A program made the position numbers and the translations under genes. From Tetradesmus obliquus (lineage: Eukaryota > Chlorophyta > Chlorophyceae > Sphaeropleales > Scenedesmaceae): DNA of 64,000 bases. The notes under the pieces were generated by a model. It made no database searches and was not told the DNA's origin. It saw only the letters and a program-made list of their open reading frames with translations. This document shows, piece after piece, positions 54,644 through 64,000 of this stretch; the stretch's first letter is position 1; every line of letters begins with the position of its first letter. Location of the stretch: NCBI GenBank assembly GCA_030272155.1, contig CP126203.1, forward strand, positions 1,302,001-1,366,000, in the 5' to 3' direction.

Positions 54644-56675
54644 GTGCAGCAGCTGTTAATGACAACCAGCTTGCTGCTGCTCCTTGCTCAATGCATTGCA
54701 GCAGCAGAACCAGCGCTGAACCAGCACAGTGGCAGCAAGCTATCGGCGCAATGCACCTGTCAGAGCAGCAGCAGCAGGCGCTGCAGCAGCTGCTGCAGGA
54801 GGCTGCTGCCAGCCATGCTGTTAATAACATACAGCAGCAGCAGCTGGCGGCTGCACTGGCAGCACAGGTTGCCGCAGAGGACAGCTGCGGCAGTGCTGCA
54901 GCAGCAACATGCGGCAGCGCTGCGCTGCATTTGGAGGAGATGGAGGGAACAGCTGAGGCAATGCAGGGCAGCTGCTGCAAGGACTGGGCTGTGCTGCAAT
55001 TATTGCTACAGCAACTGGTGGGCTCCCAGGTGCGCTGATCCTGCCTGTAGTTTTCTTGTGTGTAGTTTTCTTGTGTTGTGTAGCTTTGTGTCAGAGGTGC
55101 TCTGCATGTTGCAATGACAGCCAGTGGCCAGCTGCTGCAGGGTTTTGGCGGTGTGCTGCAGCAGCTACTGCTGCGGCTGTGGGGCTCCCAGGTGCGCTGA
55201 TTCAGTCTTCCATAGAGGTTATCTGCTGTCGTGTTTTGCATGTTGGCCAGCTGCTGCAGGGATTTTGCTGTCCTGCAGCAGCTGCTGCTGCGGCTGTGGG
55301 GCTCCCAGGTGCGCTGATCCTGTTTTCTTTTGGGCAAACGTGCAGTGTCAGAGAGTTTTAATTTCAAGTTTGCATGTTGGCAGCTTATGCAGGGACCTGG
55401 CGGTGTTCTGCAGCAGCTGCTGCAGCGGCTGTGGGGCTCCCAGGTGCGCCAATCCTGTCTTGCATAGAGGTTACTTGCAGCTGTGTTTTGCTTGTTGGCC
55501 AGCTGCTGCAGGGACTTTGCTGTGCTGCAGCAGCTGCTCCAGCGGCTGCTGGGCGCCCAGGTGCGCTGATTCAGTCTTCCATAGAGGTTATCTGCTGTCG
55601 TGTTTTGCATGTTGGCCAGCTGCTGCAGGGATTTTGCTGTCCTGCAGCAGCTGCTGCTGCGGCTGTGGGGCTCCCAGGTGCGCTGATCCTGTTTTCTTTT
55701 GGGCAAACGTGCAGTGTCAGAGAGTTTTAATTTCAAGTTTGCATGTTGGCAGCTTATGCAGGGACCTGGCGGTGTTCTGCAGCAGCTGCTGCAGCGGCTG
55801 TGGGGCTCCCAGGTGCGCCAATCCTGTCTTGCATAGAGGTTACTTGCAGCTGTGTTTTGCTTGTTGGCCAGCTGCTGCAGGGACTTTGCTGTGCTGCAGC
55901 AGCTGCTCCAGCGGCTGCTGGGCGCCCAGGTGCGCTGATTCAGTCTTCCATAGAGGTTATCTGCTGTCGTGTTTTGCATGTTGGCCAGCTGCTGCAGGGA
56001 TTTTGCTGTCCTGCAGCAGCTGCTGCTGCGGCTGTGGGGCTCCCAGGTGCGCTGATCCTCTCTTGTGTAGGGTTCACGTGCAGTGTCGGAGAGTTTCAAT
56101 TGCAAATTTGCATGTTGGGCAGCTGCTGCAGGGACCTGGCTGTCCTGCAACACCTGTTGTAGCTGCTGCTGCCATGATGCTAAGGTGTGACAGCATTCAG
56201 CCATAAAGGCCCCTGAAGCATGTTCCAGCCAAAAACAGCGAGGGCAGCTGTTCTGGCACCTGTTGTGCATGCTGCAGTGTGCACCTGACACTTGCTCAGC
56301 GCCTGTGGGCTCCATGTCTGCATGTGGCTTGCACGGCTTGACCAAAAACAAAGAAAACCAGGGCAGCTGTCGTGCACGGCGAAGCACGGCGCGGCATCTG
56401 CTGTGCACGCTGCACGCTGCACACTGCAGCCTGAGTGCCTGTGTGCTCCATGCATGCATATATGCATGTAACTTGCACGGCTTGACCAACCACAAAGAAA
56501 GAAAACCAGGGCAGCTGTCGTGCACGGCGCCGCATCTGCTGTGCATGCTACAGTGCCTGTGGGATCCATTTATCCATGTGACTGATATGGCTTGACCAAC
56601 AGCATCCTGCAAGCCCCTTCCTAGCACTGCTGTCACCTGCTGTGCCCTGTTGCTGACGTTGCCTGCTTTTCTGCC

Positions 56676-56711
<36 letters not shown>

Positions 56712-56843
56712 TACTGCTGCTGCTGCTGGCGGTGTGGCCAGTCGCCGCTGTCGCTTGTGCAGAAGGTGCGCTGGCTATCGGCTTTGCAGCAGCTGCCGCT
56801 GGACTACTGCTTGCTGGAGCAGCTGGCAGCTGGCAGCCGCTGA
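51488..56843 (+). CDS. Gln/Ala-rich bZIP-like (leucine-zipper) regulatory protein
   Basis: Exons 51488-52498, 52747-55029 and 56763-56843 join in phase 0 for about 1124 residues. Exon 1 has PAPSAAVAAA repeats and a run of 30 Gln. Its end is basic (KRRRVHSSTRVRERL), leading across the intron into a heptad-patterned helix (LAELSSQHEALLQQYRQL, DQENSQLQQHYCQL). This layout matches a bZIP, although the conserved Asn of the basic region is missing. The rest is Ala/Gln-rich with nuclear-like ALKRDRATTKQ. Near the C-terminus LSEQQQQALQQLLQEAAASH and WAVLQLLLQQLVGSQ form helices. The last exon, KVRWLSALQQLPLDYCLLEQ, closes the protein. A likely transcription regulator by inference. If exon 2 is not spliced, the frame stops at 55038. 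I prefer splicing because CAG/GTGCGC is repeated as a donor edge downstream, and the terminal exon is conserved in the inverted copy. TGTAA at 57424 may be the poly(A) signal. Confidence 0.7.
52202..52321 (+). repeat. (CAG)n coding 30 consecutive Gln, then His and more Gln
   Basis: Thirty pure CAG codons (52202-52291) are followed by CAT CAA and a further CAG run. The tract is in exon 1 of the bZIP-like gene, in the sense orientation. Confidence 0.95.
55110..56160 (+). repeat. Nested array of exon 2 3' edges, ~368-bp higher-order unit
   Basis: The exon end (CTGCAGCAGCTGCTG...GGCTCCCAG/GTGCGCTGAT) recurs about seven times after 55029, ending near 55192, 55309, 55443, 55559, 55677, 55811, 55927 and 56045. 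Three successive variants form a unit of about 368 bp that is repeated almost exactly (about 55200-55567 and 55568-55935, with a third start at 55936). Markers are TTCAGTCTTCCATAGAGG and TTTTCTTTTGGGCAAACGTG. Confidence 0.9.
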
Positions 56844-57824
56844 TGACACATCAAGCCCATGCTCGACAGTGTATCGTCATCAAACAGTGTATCTACATAT
56901 GCACTCTTTTGGTTTGGGTTTGCGCATCCGATGCGGGAGTGCGGCTTGGGCTGCTGAAGAGCCGCTGGCCAGCTGTCAGCTGACCCCCATGCATGGCCAA
57001 CCTGCCAGGCTGGGCAACCACAGCCCACACGCACGTCAGCATCAATAGCAGCCTTTTCCAACACAATCTGAAACATTAAAAAAACTGTTCGACAGCTTCG
57101 TCTGCTGCTGGGCTTACTTGATATTTTCTCGCAGACAAGCGCGATGATGATGAACTGCTGCCGCTGGCACCTCATCGCCCCTCTTCGTCAACACGATCAG
57201 CATTGGTCACATATGGTTTGATCTATAATCTTGATATAGCGCTTGATGCTCTGCGGCTTCCAGCATGTGGGTTATCACTGAAACAGAGTGATGTGTGAGG
57301 GAGAGCTAAAGTTCTGTCCGACAAACCGATCTGATCCCAAAAGCAAAGGAATTGTGGAAAGACGAGAGGACAACCTTGTTCGCTTTTTCTTCGATACAAG
57401 TGGAAGTGATGAGTACATAAAAGTGTAACTTTGTGCACACCTATTGTGTCACCAGTGTTTCTGTCTTCAGGGGTTCGTTTCTCTGATCGTGCACTCCAAA
57501 AATCAGCAAGTTTATCAATATGATAAACATGTTGTCGAATGCTTCAATCAAGATGTCAAGGCGCTTTTAACAACACGCAGCCCCCGGGTCTCATGCATGA
57601 CTGCAGAGTGCTGGCCTCGCTCCCGGCCCACCATGCGCCCGCCCACTATAACCTGATGACACCGGACTGCTGCAGTACGTTTCAGACACGTGAAACTACC
57701 CGTGCGCGCAAGAACAACAGATCACGCAGTCACTACTAAAGTTCTTTGTAGAGCCAGAAACAATCCTTCGCGTATCTTTGTGCGCAAATGACTTTGATCT
57801 GGTTTTTTTAACGCGTTTCGAACA
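56844..57824. other. Intergenic region
   Basis: No recognised gene. The first ~60 bases after the stop are shared with the inverted copy near 35110-35160. An open stretch at 57444-57656 (VSLIVHSKNQQVYQYDKHVV) is not recognised and joins nothing by phase. Confidence 0.45.
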
Positions 57825-58609
57825 ATGAAGAAGCGTGCTGCGCACGGCAGCAGCCATGGCGGGGTGCTGCTGTGGGCTATTGTGCTCTTGCTAGTGCTGG
57901 AGCTCCACCCCTCGGTGAGCATCGATCGAAATGCAAACGTCGCAGCACATAGAGGAAGTGTAACGGCAGCAAGTTGCCGAAACTGCTCGTGGCCTACCTG
58001 CACAAGAGCCTGGTTCAACTCCTGCAGTGATCACAGCAGCAGCTGCTTTGCTTGCACTGAGCAGCTGCGTGTAGTGGCAAATCGATTGAGGCGCTTTGTG
58101 CACATCAAAAGTACCCAGCAGCAGACAGTGCTCAGCGCAGCAGTCGACAGTATATATTATTCCAAAGTGTGCTGCAGCACCGCTCATTTGAACTTGCAGT
58201 CATTAGTAAGGGGTGTTTGATCTGGCTGAGCAGTTGTAAAAACATCATTCACAGCAGCTGGTCTGCCAGCACCTCCAATGATGCAAAACACTGCAGCCTC
58301 ATCACAGATGCAGCAGCATGACGGATGTGGCCACCTATGCTGCGTGCTCAATTTGCTGGTCACTGGTCATTTGCTAAACCGTAAACCCTAAGCCGCGCAC
58401 CTCCTGAGGCTCCCCGCCGCAGCTCAGCTGCACTGCCAGCAGCGCTGCCATCAGGGAAGGCCTTATAAGGGTTTATTCTAGGCAGCAGTGCAAGGGTATG
58501 CAGCCCATCAATGGATGCCAAAAAAGCAAGGTCTGCAGCCTGTGTTGTCTGCAGGCAGTCACCTGCAGCTGGCTGTCATCCCAAGGAGCTGAAATGTGCG
58601 TGCCACGGG

Positions 58610-58651
<42 letters not shown>

Positions 58652-59630
58652 ACTGCTGCACCAGGCCGTGTCTGCAGCAACAGCAAAGAAGAAGACTGTC
58701 AAATGCCCCACGTCATGCGATCCAACCAAAACCTGCTCAGGCCAGACCTTTGATAAGTCCGGCCAATCCTTTGGCGGATATGGCACCAGCAGCCTCGGCA
58801 CCCCTGTAAGCATATGCGCCCGCTTTTTGTTGAAATATGTCACCAACCTATGTGATGTACAGTGCTCCTGCATGTGGCAAAACACGCTGGGCGGATTTTT
58901 GGTGGATGTGGCACCAGCAGCCTTGGCACTCCTGTAAGCATCTGCGCTTGCTATGTTGGACATATTTCACCAAACACCTGTGATGTACAGTGCTCCTGCA
59001 TGTGTACAGTGCTCCTGCATGTGGCAGAACAGGCTGGCCGGTCTTTTGGCGGATATGGTACCAGCAGCCTTGGCACCCCTGTAAGCACAAGCACCCGCTT
59101 TGCTGGAAATATTTCACCAAAGCCCTATGATGCACAGTGCTCCTGCATGTGGCAAAACAGGCTGGCCGGTTTTTTGGTGGGTATGGCATCAGCAGCCTGG
59201 GCACTCCTGTAAGCATACACCAGTGTTAGCTTTGCAGGAATACATTGGATTCAGATTTTTTTGGACCCTATGTTGTGCAGTGCTCCTGCATGTGGCAGAT
59301 CATGCCGAGACGGTCAGTGTAGTAGTTAAGTGGTGGAGGCAGCACCTGCAGCAGGCAACATAGTGCAAGCGCAGCAGGCTTGGGAATGCTTCCCTCTGAC
59401 AGCATTCAGCCACCAGCTAATCGTGCAGCAGTAATGCCATGAAGTCACAGGCTCAGAGTGACTGTCAAACATGTGTTGAGCTGATCTTACTCCCCTGGTA
59501 GGAGATCCCAGCGTTGTGCTCAACAACAGTGCATAAGCACATGTCTTGCCAGTCATGCCCGCTGCCATACAGCAGGGCTATGCTGCAGCTGGCCTGCTGC
59601 TGCTCCAGCTCACGGGCGCTGCTGCACATA

Positions 59631-59706
<76 letters not shown>

Positions 59707-59834
59707 AGGTTACCAGGGCCTCGCGCAGGAGCCAGTTTGTCAGCTACTGCGAGATGGACCAGTGGCTTGGGGTGAGTGCTGCAAGCCAGCCGCAGATACA
59801 CATGCGTCCTTTTGCATGCAGCAGACGGCACCAT

Positions 59835-59866
<32 letters not shown>

Positions 59867-60103
59867 TCCTGCCAGCATTTTGGCCACTAGACATGCACTG
59901 GCATGTGGCTTGGGGTGAGCCCTGCAAGCCAGCCGTAGTTATTAATTCATCCATTTAGATGCAGCAGACAGCAGCAGACAGCAGCAGCAACAGCAGCAGC
60001 AACCGCAGTTCCTGCCAGCTGTTTGGCCACTAGACCTGCACTGGCATGTGGCTTGGGGTGAGCGCTGCAAGCCAGCCGCGTTTGTAAATGCATCCTTTTA
60101 GAT

Positions 60104-60157
<54 letters not shown>

Positions 60158-63100
60158 GCAGCAGCAGAGCCAGCGGCAGCGGCAGCGGCACCTTGTTGCT
60201 GCACATTCGCCGCTGTCATCATCGTACCCCGTGCATGTACTTTCCTGTTTTTTTGCAGATACCTGATGGCTTCGTAAAGACGATGAAAGCCGTTGACAGG
60301 TACTTCACGGCCGTTGAGAAGTTTGCCAACGCCACGGCTTTCCTGGTAAACCAGACGTCACCATACCTAGTGAAGCCGCCTTGTGCCAAGGTAGGTCCCA
60401 AGCATGAACTAAAATCTAGGTTTCCCGGTTTCAAGGTTTAGGGTGCAGATGTTTTGGGCAGGTACTTGATAGCCGCTGAGAAGTTTGCCAGCACCTCTGC
60501 TTTCCTGGTGTATCAGACGGTCACCATACCTCATGAAGCCGCCGTGTGCCAAGGTAAGTCCCAAGCACGAATCAAATGTAGGTTTCAAGGTTTAGGGTGC
60601 ACTTTTTTTGGGCAGATACTTCACAGCCGTTGAGAAATTTGCCAGCGCCTCTGCTTTCCTGGTGAACCAGACGTCACCATACCTAGTGAAGCCGACTTGT
60701 GCCAAGGTAAGCCCCATGCATAATTCATTTCAAGGTTTAGGGCTCTGTTTATTCGACAGGTACTTCAAAGCCACTGAAGCCGCCTTGTGCCAAGGTAGGC
60801 TCTACAAGGCCCCATGCATGATTAAGGTATAGGGTGTAGGTTTCTCCCTTGTGTCCTTGTGGAGCAATGCAATGTATTGTCATTAGGCGCTTGGGCCGTG
60901 AAGCCATCTACCTTGTATCTGCCCATGCTGTACAGCTCCTCAACTCCCTACACACATGATCATATCTGCCGCTGCACTGCAGGTGTCTGGTGAGACGCGC
61001 AGTGACTGCGTGCCGCTGTCGCAAAACCTGATCAGCCAGCTGACTGCAGGCAAGCCCATCACGTCAGCCATAGACCTGGCCACGTTTGTGGGAGGTGAGG
61101 GCATGCACGCAGGTTGAGCAGAGGGTTTAGCAGAGTTTCATAGGAGTTTGCAGAGGGTTTAGCAGAGGGAGCAGCTTAAGCGGAGGGACTAGTGTGTGCC
61201 GCTGTCGCAAAACCTGATCAGCCAGCTGACTGCAGGCAAGCCCATCACGTCAGCCATAGACCTGGCCACGTTTGTGGGAGGTGAGGCTGATTTGTGAGCA
61301 GAGGCGCGTTTCTATGCAGGCAGGCGCAACAGAGGGTTCAACAGAGAGACTGTTGAGCAGAGGCAGCAGGTCTAGCAAAAGGACTGTTTTCAAGGCCTGG
61401 AAGCAGGTTAGCCGCGTGTGTGTGAGGTTGGTCACAGCGTGGCGGTCGCGTTGCAATTCCCATGCATGTCGGCACAGGCAGGCAACCCATCACGTCAGCC
61501 ATCCACCTGACCACCTTTGTGGGAGGTGAGGCTGCCTTGAGGCCTCAGGGCTAGAAAATTATACAAATTATAATTAAGGGACCTTAAGCAGAGGAAATGT
61601 TACTTGAGACGGCATGTACGCAGGTTAGCTGCAGATGTGCGAGGTTGTTTGCAATGTGGTTGCAGCGAGCATGTATGGCAGCAGAGGCAGGCAAGCCCAT
61701 CACTTCAGCCATCAACCTGGCCACATTTGTGGGAGGTGAGGCTGACCTGTCAGCAGAGGGGCTGTTTAGCAACTGAATTAGCAGAGGGTAAAGTAGCAGC
61801 GGCAGGTTCAGCAGGTGTGTTTTCAAGGCCTGGAGCAGGTTAGCCGCGGGTGTGTGAGGTTGGTTGCAGCGTGGTTGCAGCGAGCATGTATGGCGGCACA
61901 GGCAGGCAAGCCCATCACGTCAGCCATTCACCTGGCCACGTTTGTGGGAGGCTGAGCCTGGTGCGAGTTCAAGACCTTCAGGAGCAGATGTGTTGAAGAT
62001 CCACAGGACAATAGCTGTGGCACCTACAGCCTCACTGATTCAATTGCACACCATAGGTTTTCTGCATTGCTTGAACAACATGTGCGGGACACTCACCGGA
62101 TGTCTGCCTGCTGCCTTTCCTTCCTTGTGCCGCTGCCTTGCAAAAAAGCAGACCTCTTCTGTGGCAAGGAGCTTGAGGAAGGTGAGCAGGAGGCAGCCAG
62201 GGTACATAGTGATGTTGCTTCATATATGCAGCTCACCCCGTGGAGACGCATTGTACAAAACACATGACAGCATAGCTGTACCAAGCATGCCCTTGCAAAG
62301 ATGATTGCATTCACGCTTGCGGCGCAAGGTCATGCACATCTGGTTCTCATCTCTTTCACAACCTTTTGCATAAGAGTGCGCAGCATTTCCAAGCACCAGT
62401 GGCTGCTGCTGCTGCTGCTGCAAAGTCTTTGTTGCACTCCTGCTCCTGCTCAGCTTGCCGCTGACGCTGGTGCTGCTTCTCCTGCTTGCCCTGCTGCTGT
62501 TGCTGCTGCCACTGCTGCCGCTGCTGCCGCTGCTGCCGCTGCTGCCGCTGCTGCCGCTGCAGGCCAGAAGAAGATGATCCCGAGCTTTGATGACATAAAG
62601 AATCAGGGCACCTTTGTGATCGAGCTTCTAGGCATAGACCCGGCTGTGAAGAAAGCACAGAAGACATGTGCTAAGGGAGAGGACCTGCGAGCACCCATCC
62701 CAAGCAGCGTCACAAGGCAGTTCGGTACCATGGGGCAAGTCCTCCAAAACGTGAGTGTGGGCTGAAGAACTTGCTGCAGCAGCAAGGTTGTTGCAGCACA
62801 GTGCTTTCTGGTAGCCATCATTTGGGCACCTGTCAGGCTGTCTCTGGCTTATGTCTCCTGGGCCTCACAACACACTCCCTGCAGCACCTCTTGCCTCCCT
62901 CCTGGGCCTGCTGTGCTGCAGCTGGACATCATCGCAGGGCTTGCTGTGCAGTATGCACAAAAGGTGTCAGGCATATGCGAGGCCATCCCACCGGAGTACA
63001 AGGACCCCCCTGTCTCCTATGTCAGAGCTGCGCCTGTCAAGTGCTTCAGACCATTCCTGGACAGGTAATTACAAGCTTCAATGGTAGCAGGTGTGAAGGC

Positions 63101-63864
63101 GCATGGGGTATCCTTATCGTCACCCCCCCCCCTCCCTTAACTTTCGCGGGTAGCGAGTTTTAACACACCACGCGTAGCTCATTCATTCATTCATTCATAC
63201 AAGCTTCTGTAATCATGTGTTGAGATACTAGATGTCCTTGATGGTGCTTGAGAGATGGCAGTATGTACTGGTCAACTGATCTGGTGCTGCCAAGCTGATC
63301 TGTAAAACATGGGGGCAGATCCCAGTCTGAGTTACACATTGTCATTGTTGTCGCTGCTGCTGCTGCTGCTGCTGCTGCCACAGGGCCGTCAAGTACGTGC
63401 AGGTGATCAACATGGAGCTGCAGAGCGTCAGCGGCTTCCTGGTGTCTGTTGAAAACGACTTCATCCTGGCTGCGCTGCGCGGCAAAGGGCTCACTGCGAA
63501 GGACCTCCCAAAAGACTTCCCTGCTTCTAGGGCCGCAGCATGTAGGGCTGGCTATGGCGCTGCTGGCGGCAGCGGCAGGAGGTAAGGCGTGCCGGTGATA
63601 GACTTTCCGTTGTTTTACTTGCGGTACAGAGAAACTGATAATTTTTTTTGCGGAACAGGGCACCAACCAGTCAAAAATAAATAAACATAAATTTGAGGTA
63701 TAGGGCGCCAACCAATCAAATGTTTCTACTTCACATGCCTGCTGTTTCTTCGTGTGTTCCTTTCTTTATTGCTGCTGGACTAATGCACGCCTTTACTTTT
63801 GCGCAGGCTGCTGCAAGCTGGCTTCAAGCCCCAGCCGACTGACATGACCCAGTACCACAACCAT
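57825..63864 (+). CDS. Unrecognised secreted protein (10+ exons), open at the right edge
   Basis: Ten exons join in phase: 57825-57914, 58665-58805, 59709-59771, 60259-60390, 60983-61094, 62152-62181, 62563-62750, 62922-63064, 63384-63581 and 63807-63864. Total is 385 residues so far. The N-terminus is a signal peptide split over two exons (MKKRAAHGSSHGG, then VLLWAIVLLLVLELHPS, then AVSAATA). The mature part has scattered Cys (KCPTSCDPTKTC; CVPLSQNLI; DLFCGKEL; KTCAKGED; SGICEAIPPEY; VKCFRPFLDR) and helices, with an N-glycosylation site (ANATAF). I do not recognise a domain. The acceptor CACCAG at 58664, behind a (CTG)n run, is chosen because phase and signal-peptide cleavage both fit. An alternative TCTGCAG acceptor 13 bases on would break the frame. 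Introns 2-5 carry tandem partial exon copies. The last donor (CAT/GTACAT) is weak; a partial copy of exon 10 begins near 63946. Confidence 0.7.
58765..59218 (+). repeat. Four copies of secreted-protein exon 2 3' edge
   Basis: The exon end encoding FGGYGTSSLGTP with donor CCT/GTAAGC is intact at 58805. Copies end near 58933, 59081 and 59211, each with TGTAAGCA donors and shared intron sequence (ATGTACAGTGCTCCTGCATG). Confidence 0.9.
59755..60078 (+). repeat. Three copies of exon 3 3' edge
   Basis: TGGCTTGGG/GTGAGTGCTGCAAGCCAGCC at 59763 onward recurs at about 59908 and 60050, each followed by a (CAG)n stretch. These are donor-side copies in the intron. Confidence 0.8.
60259..60800 (+). repeat. 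Four copies of exon 4 3' part
   Basis: The exon RYFTAVEKFANATAFLVNQT...PPCAK/GTAGGT (60259-60390) is followed by copies at about 60461-60555, 60616-60707 and 60758-60797. The second copy carries an indel that breaks the frame. The third is nearly intact (ASAFLVNQTSPYLVKPTCAK). Confidence 0.85.
60983..61955 (+). repeat. Five copies of exon 5 3' edge
   Basis: The exon end AGKPITSAIDLATFVG/GTGAGG at 61094 recurs at about 61196-61281 (long copy), 61478-61530, 61690-61740 and 61903-61951. Each has shared intron sequence (GCAGAGG, TTAGC.GC..GTGTGTGAGGTTG). Confidence 0.85.
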
Positions 63865-64000
63865 GTACATACATCCTATCATGTACATGTACGTTTCCAT
63901 GCTCGTATGCCGCTTACCCATGCACACACTGATGCTTATGCGCAGGCTGCTGCATGCTTGCTTCAAGCCCTAGCCAGCTGACCCATGCACACTCATCTCC

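Noticed and set aside
55030-55038. TGA at 55036-55038 as the end of the bZIP-like protein
   Set aside because: The preceding CAG/GTGCGC behaves as a donor edge in the downstream copies, and a conserved in-phase terminal exon exists at 56763. Not excluded without cDNA.
55124-56206. 360-residue plus-strand frame with Cys-rich repeats
   Set aside because: A frame running through the tandem donor-edge copies. The true coding frame is another and ends each copy at the donor.
54546-56636. 696-residue minus-strand open frame with repeated RTWEPHSRSSSCC segments
   Set aside because: It is the reverse strand of the exon-edge array and of bZIP-like exon 2. The repetition is explained by the DNA array.
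1-64000. tRNA or rRNA genes
   Set aside because: Read for cloverleaf-like GGTTCRA motifs and rRNA cores; nothing convincing seen. A covariance-model scan (tRNAscan-SE, Rfam) would settle it.

Overview
This is nuclear DNA of a eukaryote, most likely a chlorophyte green alga of the Scenedesmus/Tetradesmus (Sphaeropleales) type. The evidence is intron-rich genes with GT-AG introns (donors GTGAGN, GTAAGN or GTGCGC; acceptors ending TGCAG), long (CAG/CTG)n tracts giving poly-Ala and poly-Gln, TGTAA motifs downstream of several stops, and a plant-type chloroplast helicase and lipoxygenase. The organism is inferred from style only. I saw no rRNA, tRNA, CRISPR array or intact transposon.

I rebuilt seven gene models by joining exons whose splice phases agree. 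(1) 55-1930 (+): C-terminal part of a membrane protein, cut by the left edge. (2) 4166-5893 (+): a beta-helix (pectin-lyase-like) protein. (3) 17603-7497 (-): a 12-exon, ~1742-aa AT-hook / SAND-like / coiled-coil protein. (4) 20571-25450 (+): an 8-exon secreted protein with DUF2807 (GIN)-like repeats. (5) 27088-34467 (+): an 8-exon, 809-aa DEAD-box RNA helicase with a probable chloroplast transit peptide. (6) 38245-44986 (+): an 11-exon, 813-aa membrane-anchored lipoxygenase. (7) 51488-56843 (+): a 3-exon Gln/Ala-rich bZIP-like protein. An eighth, unrecognised secreted-protein gene runs from 57825 off the right edge.

Between them are relics. A frameshifted inverted copy of the bZIP-like gene lies at 34950-37235. 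A collapsed direct copy of the helicase 3' half lies at 49500-50632, with its downstream flank also duplicated. A lone lipoxygenase C-terminal exon with a changed last residue lies at 48907-49119.

The most unusual property is a recurrent pattern in nearly every gene: short tandem arrays of partial exons. Each copy keeps one exon edge with its splice site and some adjacent intron. Acceptor-side copies usually sit upstream of the intact exon and donor-side copies downstream. Examples are seven copies at ~116-bp spacing at 30759-31593, six copies at 8417-9303, and a nested ~368-bp higher-order repeat at 55200-56050. These arrays account for much of the intron sequence and create many decoy splice sites. 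The lipoxygenase gene is nearly free of them.
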